Below, in pieces: positions 48,333-59,635 of a DNA stretch of 64,000 nucleotides. Every line of letters starts with the position of its first letter. Position 1 is the stretch's first letter. The notes beneath the pieces are model-generated. The model was given only the letters and a program-made list of their open reading frames with translations. It was not told where the DNA came from and ran no database searches. The stretch is from Limonium bicolor (taxonomy: Eukaryota; Streptophyta; Magnoliopsida; Caryophyllales; Plumbaginaceae), in NCBI GenBank assembly GCA_023374045.1, contig CM041776.1:480117375-480181374 (forward strand), given 5' to 3'. Both the position numbers and the translations under genes were made by a program.

Positions 48333-50230
48333 ACCGTCATAAAAATCCAAAAAACCACACGCATCCATTCAAAAATCCAAAAAATGCATCCATAAAAAAA
48401 AATGCATCCATACAAAATATCTAAAAAAAATGCATCCACACAAAAGTTATCATTATCATCTGCATTAGGTTTAGCTTAATTGCATTTGCATTTGCATATC
48501 CCTAGTGTCGAGGTGCATCTCGATCTTTAATTCTAGGAAAGTCACATAAGTCATCAAAGGCCGCCGAACTCTTCCATCATTTTCCGCGAAGAGGTCTTGA
48601 AAGGATTTCTAACCTCCCGTGAGAGTTGAGTGTATGAGAGAAACGCAGAGTGTGTAAAACCCAGAGCGCTTGATGCATTTAAATTTCGAAGCACCATGTG
48701 AGGATCCCACTTCACGGAACCAAATGTTGACGAGAAAAGCGCGTTACCATTCATGTCAAAATTTGGGAATAGTAGAGGAAACAATTATCTGTCAATAGGT
48801 ATGACGAGGCACCTAGGATCGAAGAAAACCTCCACAAGGCCAAAAGCCTTATTGACCCTAAAAAAAGATCCCTTAGTGAGCCCCGCTGAGCCTTTCATTG
48901 AAAATCTTTTCGGAAATAGCTCCACAACAAGCCACCCCACATCACACAACCATTCACCCCTGCAAAAGAGGATAAAAGAGCTGGAGCCATGGTTCCTTTC
49001 CCACCATTTAAAGCATGGAGGAAAGCTTGAAAGAGATACCCAAAGAGGATGAAAACGAGAGAAGTGGAGCACAAGACGCTCAAAATAGTAAAGAGAAGAA
49101 ATGAAAATCTTACACCACTCGATGCCTCACACTTGATAAATAGATGAGACCAGAAACATCAAACACGTAGAAATACAGATAGAGTATTCAAAGAAGTGCC
49201 AAATCAAAAAACGAGAACACATAACAATCCACACAAATGCGAGAGGAGTCAAAAAATCACACCATCCATGGCAAAAGTGAAGCATGTCCTCCGATGCACC
49301 AAAGCTCCACAATCCTCAAAACGAATCCACCAGTCCCCACGTCACATACCCCGCAGCCCCGTTATAACCCATCGAAAGACCTCCGGCTTAGAGATGGTAT
49401 TTGCTTGATTCGAAAAGTACCAAATTTGAAACATGAAAGGCCACAACGCGTCCGATCTTGTCAATACAATCGTGCACAAACGAGTGTCAAAGAGATCAGG
49501 AAGGTAGAGAAAAAACGAGTGTTCATCACCCCGATTAAAGAGAGCCCAACTGACCTTGAGAAAGGAAACGGAAAGGTATAAGAGATCCCGAGAGACCTCT
49601 TTCAGGTAGATTTTTCAAGAAAGAAGTGGCTCAGAAATGACTAATCTGACTTAACTAGAATTCTTGGCTGAGCTCACCTTGACTCGACATCCTCATTGCA
49701 TTCAATCATATCCAATAAAAAAAATGCATGTAGAATAGATTTGCATCCATCGGTTCGGACATAATATCCTACACCACGGGAAGAGAAGAATGAGTATGCT
49801 CTTTTAGAAGGGGAAGCCACAGCACAGAGCCCGTCTCCAACCGGCACGACAGCAATTCTCGGAGACCGCACAACCATCAAAACAAAAGGATCAAAAGTCT
49901 TCGGGCACTGTTCAAAGAAAATGCCCCGCAAGACATCCCCCCTCACCACCAAGCTCTTCGCTCGTCAAGAATTATGAACTACGTAAGGTTTGATCTCAAC
50001 AGGGAGTTGAGTATGTAGGCAACCCTCTCAGGGTGCGACCCCGTCCCAAATAAAAACCCTTCTTCCCCTCGAACCACGAGGTCATTGCCATCACTCTGTG
50101 GAGGAGTTTGCCTCAATCAGGAGAATCATCCCGGGGCTACACCGGAGCCATCTCAGGGCCGTACCGGAGCCACCCAATCGCCATGGGGCCATCCGATCAT
50201 ACCGGAGCCCTTAGATCATATCGAACCAAA
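48333..50230 (+). other. 3' untranslated region of the Ogre-like element, proximal part
   Basis: No coding signal. AAATGCATCCA is repeated near 48380-48440. A conserved-looking segment near 49975-50045 (TATGTAGGCAACCCTCT with GGGTGCGACC) resembles a motif I associate with plant Tat/Athila-type 3' regions. Confidence 0.5.
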
Positions 50231-50239
50231 TCTATCAAC

Positions 50240-50580
50240 CTTCCCAGAGTCGTTGCTCACAAGGGAGTCACAGATCAAACTGGAGCCATCCGATCATACC
50301 GGAGCCCTCAGATCATATCAAACCCAAACACATCAACCATCCAGAGTCGTTGCTCACAAGGGAGTCACAGATCAAACTGGAGCCATCCGATCATACCGGA
50401 GCCCTCAGATCATATCAAACCCAAACACATCAACCATCCCAGAGTCGTTGCTCACAAGGGAGTCACAGATCAAACTGGAGCCATCCGATCATACCGGAGC
50501 CCTCAGATCATATCAAACCCGAATTCATCAACCTTCCCAGAGTCGTTGCTCACAAGGGAGTCATAGATCAAACCGGAGCC
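50240..50580. repeat. 98-bp tandem array in the Ogre 3' region
   Basis: CGTTGCTCAC recurs at 50251, 50348, 50446 and 50544, giving a period of 97-98 bp over about 3.5 units. The unit includes GGAGCCATCCGATCATACCG; diverged copies continue to about 50720. Confidence 0.88.
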
Positions 50581-51011
50581 ATCTCAGTGCTATACTGGAG
50601 GCATCTCAGCGTTATACCGGAGTCATCCCGAACTTCCCAGGATCATTCCAAAACTCATCTCTGGAGTCATTATCGGAGCCATCCCCGAATCATGTCGGAG
50701 CCATCGACCGAAACCCTCTCTCGACCTCAAAAACCACACCTGACCTTTGCAGTCAAACCATGAATCTACTATTCACACCAAGGCTACCCTCCGTGCTGGA
50801 GCCATCCGATCACCTCGGAATCACTCGATCCCGTCAAACCCTGCACTCATACAGTCGAATACGACAACACCTAAGGTAGATTTCCAACCCTCAAATCCCT
50901 CATGAGGGATCAGATGGCCCACAGAGAGCGCCCGACCTCGAATCAACCTACAACCAGAAACAACTTCAGATTAACCACTTACTGCAGTGAGTTTCGTACA
51001 ACTCCCTCAAT
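50581..51011 (+). other. Spacer between the two 3' tandem arrays
   Basis: Decaying GGAGCCATC-type repeats, then about 250 bp without visible structure or coding potential. Confidence 0.5.
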
Positions 51012-52120
51012 GCATTCTAGGCCCGTCATCAGTCTTGAGCTAGACACTAAGATCTAGTTGAGGCCCGTCGTTAGCCCTCATGCATAACTTATGTACCGGT
51101 TGTATTCTAGGCCCGTCTTTAGTCCTAGAGCTAGACATCGAGATCTAGTTGAGGCCCGTCGTTAGTCCTCATACAATTCGAAGATGCATTCTAGGCCCGT
51201 CTTTAGTCCTAGAGCTAGACATCGAGATCTAGTTGAGGCCCGTCGTTAGCCCTCATGCATAACTTATATACCGGTTGTATTCTAGGCCCGTCTTTAGTCC
51301 TAGAGCTAGACATCGAGATCTAGTTGAGGCCCGTCGTTAGTCCTCATACAATTCGAAGATGCATTCTAGGCCCGTCATCCCTAGAGCTAGACACCGAGAT
51401 CTAGTTGAGGCCCGTCGTTAGCCCTCATGCATAACTTATATACCGGTTGTATTCTAGGCCCGTCTTTAGTCCTAGAGCTAGACATCGAGATCTAGTTGAG
51501 GCCCGTCGTTAGTCCTCATACAATTCGAAGATGCATTCTAGGCCCGTCATCAGTCCTAGAGCTAGACACCGAGATCTAGTTGAGGCCCGTCGTTAGCCCT
51601 CATGCATAACTTATATACCGGTTGTATTCTAGGCCCGTCTTTAGTCCTAGAGCTAGACATCGAGATCTAGTTGAGGCCCGTCGTTAGTCCTCATACAATT
51701 CGAAGATGCATTCTAGGCCCGTCATCAGTCCTAGAGCTAGACACCGAGATCTAGTTGAGGCCCGTCGTTAGCCCTCATGCATAACTTATATACCGGTTGT
51801 ATTCTAGGCCCGTCTTTAGTCCTAGAGCTAGACATCGAGATCTAGTTGAGGCCCGTCGTTAGTCCTCATACAATTCGAAGATGCATTCTAGGCCCGTCAT
51901 CAGCCCTAGAGCTAGACACCCAGATCTAGTTGAGGCCTGTCTTTAGTCCTCATGCATAGGTAGATTGATCGTATTCTAGTCTTTAGACCTAGAGCTAGAC
52001 ACCGAGATCTAGTTGAGGCCCGTCGTTAGTCCTCATACCATCGACTATCACATTCTAGGCCCGTCATAAGTCCTAGCGCTAGACGCCGAAGTCTAGTCGG
52101 GGCTCGTCATAAGTCCCCAC
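51012..52120. repeat. 175-bp tandem array (two related 87-bp halves) in the Ogre 3' region
   Basis: GCATTCTAGGCCCGTC recurs at 51012, 51186, 51361, 51533, 51708 and 51883, a period of 172-175 bp. Each unit contains two related halves built on TTCTAGGCCCGTC...AGAGCTAGAC...GAGATCTAGTTGAGGCCCGTC. The last units diverge toward 52120. Variable 3' tandem repeats are known for Ogre/Tat elements and can seed satellites. Confidence 0.92.
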
Positions 52121-52245
52121 TCGTATGGTACTCATATCTCACGCATGGGAATGCCCCAAGCCACAGTGAGAATTTTTGGCATCCCGTCAACCTTGATCCA
52201 ATTCTGCAAGCCTTCTGTTGCAGAATTGAATCAAGGAGAGCCATC

Positions 52246-55200
52246 TGTAGACACCAAAAATTCTCACCCCTCATATTTATTATTCAACCAAAACAAGGTG
52301 GTCGTCCCCGCTTTCGATCAAAGGGATTTCCTTTTACTAATCTTTAAAATCTCACATTCCTTATGAGAAAAGGAGCACGAGCCTTTTACTTATCCGTTTT
52401 AACCTACTTCATTTTGTATACCTATTTTGTAGCTTTTGTTTTAAAATATTTCACAGTTTTATTATTACCTTGTATTATTTCATGTACATAGGCTATTCTT
52501 TTATTTATATCCCATTATGTTTTTGAATCTTATTTCCAATTGTATTCCATTCTTTCGTGTCATTAGATTAATCATCTCGTTTTATTGTGTGAATTTTCTT
52601 TTGGATTCGTCGTGTTTTTAGAAGAGTTATCCAGTCAAATTTAGAGCTCTCGTATTATGTCTCCCATGAATGTATTGAATTTCGACATAGCTTAACTGGT
52701 TAGAGTACTTGTATGTAACCCATGGGTCTCGGGTTCGATTCTTGGCATGAGCGAGAGTATTTTTTGTACTTTTGCTTCAGCTCGCGGCATGGTTTTTCCT
52801 TTATTTTGTTCCCTTACATAATGAATTCCGCCTTGGCTCAACTGGTAGAGTGTGCAGAGGAGTACACTAAGGTACCGAGTTCGAAACTCGGTATAAGCAT
52901 TTTTTTCACTTTGAGCTCCCGATTTTTGCCAGAGGTGGGCATGCAACCCAGGCCCCGATCTGGATACGTTTTTATTCATGAATAAGGCTCACAACTGCCT
53001 ACAAGAAACCCTAGTTTGACATCTGTATACCCTCACACTATAAAACAACCTTAAAACCTTACAGTATACCCACGTTTTTCTCAACCCAGCAGACACAGAT
53101 CCCCATTGTTCTATTTCTTTCCCCGTCGTTCTCATTCCTTTGGTCTGCCCAGTTTTTTTGAAATCCCGAGACAAAAAAAAACCAGACGTTGAGCCTTCTT
53201 CCTAAAAGAACCAGGACCTTCTGCTCAATTCTTCATCTCCATCAATCCACCGAGTTTGCCCACTCTCACTATTTCGGTTTCATTTTGTTCCAGAGATTAA
53301 CAGAGTAAGTGAATTCCACCGTTCTCTCCACCTTCAAATCCTCGTTTCTCCAGTTGAAGTTTTGTTTCTTTACTATACTCTTTCGATGGCGAATCTGTCA
53401 ACCAAATGAACCCAAATCGGGGATGGTTAGTGAAAGCGCAACTCTATCGGGACTTTGGTCCCGAAATACGAGTTCGTTTTTACATTTTTCTCGCACTCAA
53501 GTTTTCTACCCTGCTATCCTGTCGTCCCGTTTCTGCTTAAACACCATCAGTGTCGAAAAATAAACTCTCGATTCTCGCTGTGTATGTCAATCACAAACGA
53601 GTATCAAGACTGCTAAGAAATTTTTGCCGTTTTTTTTCTTCTCTACTGCCCGTACATTCTGTTTTTGAAAGCATTTCAGTGATTAAGCAAAATTATCCCT
53701 CTGTATGCCCCGATGCTCTTCCCGCTTTCGTTTTTTTGGTAGGATATGCAACCTGGTATGGACAAAGCAGTCCACGAACAGGAGGACTGGGATGCAATGC
53801 GGGTCTGAATTTCGATTCTCAGTTTACGTGGGTCATGTTTGTCTTCTTCTCGCCCAATGAATTTACGCACTCTAATGCCCATAAGCTTGCCATTGTGTTA
53901 AGGAAAATGAAAGGGGTCGAGAACCGGAACCCTTTTACCCTTGTATGTTTCTGGTTTGTCTGAAAATCTGGTACCGAGTGGGAAATACCTGTGTGTGATT
54001 TCGAGTAATTTGATGTCACCTCCCTGGGATTCAGTTTAAAGTTATTACTATCTTTTTTTTCTTTTCTTCACCATTCATGTATCTGTATCCATCGACCCGT
54101 GTAACATGTTCGGTTTGGATTATGCCTGTGTAATCTGAAGCTGCCCCCGACAGAAACCATACGCTTGAGTTATTATTCTCTGATTCAATAGATTGATCTG
54201 TCTCTCTGAAATTGAAGTTTGTTGTCTCTGTAAGAAGTCCAGGTTATATTCGGCTGCTACTGAGGGTACTCTTCCTCCCTTTGGAGAGTATCATTGTTTC
54301 TCTGGTACACCATTTCTTGTCTACTGCATATACTCTCCTCCGATTGCTGCTCATCATTGGCCATGTTTTGTTTGCCAACTTAATTCTCAATTGCTTGTCT
54401 GTTAGATTAAATCTCATAAATAACACAATCATTCCCTGTGAAATGTTAGACCTGTTAGAAACCTGACAAAAATGCTCGTACATGAGTTTATTCTGCTAGT
54501 TTGTTCTGATGCGTGATGTTTGTTGCTGATGCGGTATCGTTTTGCTTTATAACTATACTGTATTCATGAATGGGTGAAATCGTGTGAAACTGCCTAGTCT
54601 CAAATTCTTAGTATTAACCAGTTAGAAGCCTAAGGGCATAGAAAGGGAAATAAATGTGCTTGGCAATATTGGTGCAATCCTGGGTTTCTGTTCAGTCCTG
54701 AGTGGTTAGCACCTGGCTAGAATTAATCATGTGTTCTTCAGTAGTTTGCCTTTTGCCTTTGAAACCTGTTAACTCTCGAGTTTGGTTTAAAAAAAAAAAA
54801 GAGAAGGAACTAAAAAAAAAGTAGAAGGAAATAAAGGAGTAAAATGACGAGGATGAATAAGACAAAGTGCTGGATATTTCAACTCAGGATGGAGTGACTG
54901 TGCCCCCGGTTGCTTGATAGTAACAAGGCAGAAACGTTTCTTTATGTCAGTAGCTTCTTCCAATATGGACGGGTGATTTGTAATTGCTTGCGCTTGTGGA
55001 TTTATTTTCCTTGTACATATACTGCTTTACTTCCTTTCCGAATCGTTTTTTTATTGTTGTGTATATCTATTCATTTTATTTAAACCCTAGATGACCCCTT
55101 AGGTCACCCCTTTTTCTTTTGATCAAAGTCTTGGAAGATACCCCACAGCTAGCTTATTTCTGATTTGCTTTGTGGGGAACAATACCATCCAAAACTTTGA

Positions 55201-58200
55201 ATTTTCTCTTAAGCCTTGAGGGTACCCCACAGCTAGCTTATTTCTGATTTGCTTTGTGGGGAACAATACCCTCCAAACTTTTAAAGCCTATCCCAAACCA
55301 CCCCTTAATTTCACTAAAAAACTTGCCCCCCAAAAAAAAAAGAAAAGAAAAGAATTCAGAATGCCTATAGCTTAAGGTTCCTCATTCCAAATCCCTCCAT
55401 TTTTTTTCAAACTCTCCCACATTGAATTGTCTCTCACCTTTAATTTATGTTTCATCTCCAAATAAATCTCATTTTTATTTCGAACACCATTTTCCCACTT
55501 GTAAATAAAAACCCAAAATTGACCCACTCCTCTCGGCCCAAAAGCCCAGATCCAGCCCAACACTCCTCTCGGCCAAAAGCCCAAATCTAGCCCACCACTC
55601 CTTTCGGCCCAAAAGCCCAAATCTAGCCCACCACTCCTCTCGGCCCAAAAGCCCAGATCCAGCCCAACGCTCCTCTCGGCCCAAAAGCCCAAATCTAGCC
55701 CACCACTCCTCTCGGCCCAAAAGCCCAAATCTAGCCCACCACTCCTTTCGGCCCAAAAGCCCAAATCTAGCCCACCACTCCTCTCAGCCCAAAAGCCCAG
55801 ATCCAGCCCAACGCTCCTCTCGGCCCAAAAGCCCAAATCTAGCCCACCACTCCTCTCGGCCCAAAAGCCCGAAGCCCAAACCCAAGGCCCAAAACCCGAA
55901 GCCCAAACTCAAGGCCCAAACCCGAAGCCCAAACTCAAGGCCCAAAACCCGAAGCCCAAACCCAAGGCCCAAAACCCGAAGCCCAAACCCAAGGCCCAAA
56001 ACCCGAAGCCCAAACCCAAGGCCCAAAACCCAAGGCCCAAAACCCGAAGCCCAAACCCAAGGCCCAAAACCCAAGGCCCAAAACTCAAGGCCCAAAACCC
56101 GAAGCCCAAACTCAAGGCCCAAACCCGAAGCCCAAACTCAAGGCCCAAAACCCGAAGCCCAAACCCAAGGCCCAAAACCCGAAGCCCAAACCCAAGGCCC
56201 AAACCCGAAGCCCAAACCCAAGGCCCAAAACCCAAGGCCCAAAACCCGAAGCCCAAACCCAAGGCCCAAAACCCAAGGCCCAAAACCTGAGGCCCAAACC
56301 CAAGGCCCAAAACCCAAGGCCCAAAACCCGAAGCCCAAACCCAAGGCCCAAAACCCGAAGCCCAAGCCCATGGCCCAAAACCAAGAAAGCCCACCACCCA
56401 AAGCCCAAAACCATAAGAGACCCATGTTTCAAATCAGGCCCAAGTCCACAAAGCCTAGGTCCACAAAAATCAAGTTAAGTCCACAAGAATCAAACCTTGA
56501 ACCAAAGGTTGACCTTTGACCTGAAAATTGACTGAACGTTGACTTTGACCAGAAAACCTTGACCTTGACCAAAACCTTGACCCAATCATTGACCAAACCT
56601 GAAAATTGACCCGACTCATCTTCCAATACAAGTCAAACCAAATCAAATCAATTCCAACACATTTTTCAATTCTGATCCCTTTGCGATTCACTTTCAACTT
56701 GTAAATTCCTTTCAAAATCCAAAAACGAAAAGTCTCAAAATCATCATTCTATTCAAAGTTTCATCAAGTTTTCAAAGAAACCATTTTGTGGAATTTTAAA
56801 GGAAAAACTCTTCTCACATCACAGAAAACTCTTCTCTATTGCAGAAAGTTCTTCTCACATATACAGAAAGTTTTCTCCCAAAACATTTCTCAAAATCAGT
56901 GTTTCTTCATAGAGAATTCCGAACAACTTCAAAGATTTTCTAACTCAGTTTTCAAGCTCCAAAATAAACCGTTTTCGGGGAGCAAGAAATGTCTAACCCC
57001 TTCAAAATATTTCCTCCACGGTTAGAACATCGCTTGTCTCTCTTCCCAAAAATAAAAATCCGAGGCGGGGCACTGGGGTCGTAACCTCCCTTGTCGCAGT
57101 CTGGATCTCTTTAGGCGGGGCATTAGGGTGACAAACCTCCCCTAATTGCAGCCTAGATTTTTACAAGGCGGGGTGCTAGGGAAGTAACAACCTTCCTAGT
57201 TGCAGCCGGGATTTTAGAATCGTCTAACTCCCTTCCGCTCGATTTCACTGTGTTTTTAATTTTTAATGTTTAAAACCCGGGAGTTAGAGACGTTTAGGGT
57301 TCGACCGAGAATATCTCATTCATGGTGTTTCTCTCTGAATCCTATTTTTCGACATAAATTCATTGCCCCATCTTTCGAGCCTCGGCACTTACCATTAATT
57401 AAGTGTCGTGTTCGAGGGGGTACATAGGGTAATCCTTCGGGATTATCCGCCCTTTTACAACAAAAATGATTTTGTTTCGATTTTAGAAAACTTTAAGAGA
57501 GACAATTTTGAATACCCCAATCCAACATCTCCATTAGAGCTTTAGGACCAATAACCCTTCTCAGTCCTCCTTTTAACTAATTCTAAGTCACATAGGATTT
57601 CCGATTCTTGAAAACTCCCAGAAACCTGAAACGTCTTCAAAACCCGAATACTCGCAAACCAAATATCCTCTTCCATGCTCAATCATCCTTAAAACCCGAA
57701 TTCCTCTTCGACCCATTCGATTTCTCAAAACACCTCAAAAATTCGACCTTTCTAAAAGATGAACCTAACAAACCCGGGAAACTCTTCGACTCTAATAAAT
57801 GATCCAAACATCCCTTAACTCCACAAGGATGACCAAAATGCCCTTAGCCTCACAAAAGCCGAGACAAATCCAATCCCCTCAAAAATAATCAAAACCTCTC
57901 AACCCTTTGACTATTCCCACGAACCAATAGTTCGAGACCAGCCTATCTCTTCAAACTCTTCAAAATCACCTACTCCTCAGTCCGATCCTTTGGCTCTAAT
58001 TGAATCTCTCTAAAAAGGTTTTGAAAGAAGGCAATCCCGACAATTGGAGACCGAGGTCTCCTCGGGCACCAATCCAAGGTTGTGGTCATCGCCACTTCCA
58101 AGGGTGTAACCCAGTGCGAACCCACAGAATCTCTAGTATGATCAGATAAGTCCTATTCATAGGTAATAATCTCAGAGTCAATTAACGGTTCTTAGAACCC

Positions 58201-58483
58201 GATCTTCCTTCCTAGTTATCATAGGTCAAACTAGGTGGCGACTCTAGTCAACTCCGCCTTATAGAGGCATAAGTCCGCGTGGAGCCCATCGAGAGCGGGT
58301 GTAGTGCACACTTGCACTCCCCCTTGCGCTTTCTGGGAAAGACGGACGATTCAGTAGGTATTTGAGGGATGCCAGAATAACGGGTTATCACCCTCCACAG
58401 AATGGCATTTTCTAGGATCTAGACTTCTCAGCTAGGACCATATTTAGATAGACCCCCCTCATACCGAAAAATCACCCTCCACA
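52246..58483 (+). repeat. 3' LTR of the Ogre-like element
   Basis: 6.24 kb, matching the 5' LTR with minor indels. It repeats the tRNA-like pair (52684-52752 with full-length A-box TAGCTTAACTGG; 52830-52898), the TATA motif (53039), the hairpin doublet (about 55135-55275) and the GGCCCA array (about 55530-56390, with fewer units than its partner). A purine-rich AAGGAGAG lies just upstream (52233-52240). Confidence 0.93.
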
Positions 58484-59162
58484 CCTGGCGACCCCTCAGA
58501 TCAGCCTCTACCAACAGGGCGACATCAGTAACGCCCCTGAAGGTCTTGTGACGCAGGGGCGTCACAGCAGAACGGATATCTGGCCTCAAACCACTCTCAA
58601 ACTTCCTGGCCTTCCTATGCTCGTCAGGCTCAGGTGCAAACTTAGACAGACTGATGAACTTACGAACGTACTCCTCAACGCTCATGTCCCGACCCTGGCG
58701 TAGTCGGTTATACTCCAGAATGCGCTGATCCTTAGACGTCGGGGTAGAACTGTTTGTTGAACTCCCCAGTGAACTGCTCCCACGTCCAAGGCTGTGGGAA
58801 CTTCCCCATAACTGACCTCCACCACTCCTTGGCTTCGGCCTTGAACAGAAAGGTGCGAAGTCGACCTTCTGCTCCTCCTCTGAGCCCATGACACGTAGCA
58901 AGTCCTCCACCTCTGACAGCCAATGACTGGCCACCTGGGGGTCTCCTGCCCCATCGAACGATGGCGGCTTCAGCTTCATGAACTCCTGAAGCGCCTTCAC
59001 GTTCCTCCCACCAGCATCTGCCCCAGCTGGGCCTGCTCCGCCAGCTGGTCCTCCTCCAGCTGGTCCACCTCCTGCAGCCATGGTCTGCATGAGCTGCGTC
59101 ATGAACTGCTGAACAGCATCAGCCACATTCCCTGGAGGGTTATTTGCTCTTCTTGGCGGCAT
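58484..59162 (-). pseudogene. Gag N-terminal portion of the chromovirus
   Basis: The start MPPRRANNP at 59162 lies about 95 bp after the primer-binding site. A Gly/Ala/Pro-rich linker is followed by the capsid region (FMKLKPPSFDGAGDP and VASHWLSEVEDLL). A frameshift near 58870 moves the conserved FLFKAEAKEWWRSVMG segment into another frame, and a second near 58740 restores the original one (RDMSVEEYVRKFISLSKFAP). At 58484 it is cut by the Ogre-like insertion and resumes at 35004; joined across CCTGG the frame reads LRGRQAGGKDQ without a gap. Gag forms the virus-like particle. Confidence 0.9.
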
Positions 59163-59256
59163 TCTGAAAGTCCAACAGCAAGCAGTTAAACTCAGACACT
59201 AGCACTGACGTTTCTGACTGACTGGCTAACTTAAAATCCCAGCAGATTAGAACCTA

Positions 59257-59270
59257 GAGCTCTGATACCA
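59257..59270 (-). other. Primer-binding site of the chromovirus
   Basis: On the minus strand this reads TGGTATCAGAGCTC, complementary to initiator tRNA-Met, five bases from an LTR terminus. Confidence 0.9.
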
Positions 59271-59635
59271 CTAAATGTAACACCCCCAAACACTGGCCTA
59301 GGAGTTAGGGGTATTACACGCCGCGTATTATTACATAATAACGCAAGGCTCTAATAAACAGACTTAAACAGATAATCAAATAAGGCCCAAACGAAATACT
59401 TAAATAAGGTATAACCAAAGTGATGTCGTAACATCCCGAAAGTATTACAGATACCACTAAATGTAACACCCCCAAACACTGGCCTAGGAGTTAGGGGTAT
59501 TACACGCCGCGTATTATTACATAATAACGCAAGGCTCTAATAAACAGACTTAAACAGATAATCAAATAAGGCCCAAACGAAATACTTAAATAAGGTATAA
59601 CCGAAGTGATGTCGTAACATCCCGAAAGTATTACA
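59264..59635. repeat. 186-bp tandem duplication spanning the primer site/LTR junction
   Basis: Bases 59264-59449 and 59450-59635 are near-identical. Each starts with GATACCACTAAA (inner part of the primer site plus spacer) and then the LTR edge. The element thus has one truncated and one full LTR start (59276 and 59462). Only the inner junction keeps the full primer site. Confidence 0.85.

Larger units (their letters stand above)
35005..58483 (+). mobile_element. Ogre/Tat-like Ty3/gypsy retrotransposon, 23.5 kb, lacking reverse transcriptase
   Basis: LTRs of about 6.25 kb (35005-41284 and 52246-58483) start TGTAGACACC and end CCTCCACA. The duplication CCTGG lies at 35000-35004 and 58484-58488. 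The primer site (TGGCGACTCTGCTGGGGA) resembles the tRNA-Arg site reported for Ogre elements. An extra ORF1 lies upstream of gag, and a tandem-repeat-rich 3' untranslated region is present; both are Ogre hallmarks. Protease, reverse transcriptase, RNase H and most of integrase are absent. LTRs differ mainly by small indels, suggesting a fairly recent insertion. Confidence 0.92.

Noticed and set aside
50085..50879. 264- and 152-codon frames over the 98-bp array
   Set aside because: The repeat length and composition keep frames open; no domain, and the region is the Ogre 3' untranslated part.
51012..52120. CRISPR-like regular repeat array
   Set aside because: Repeats are contiguous tandem units of 175 bp without unique spacers, in a plant retrotransposon.
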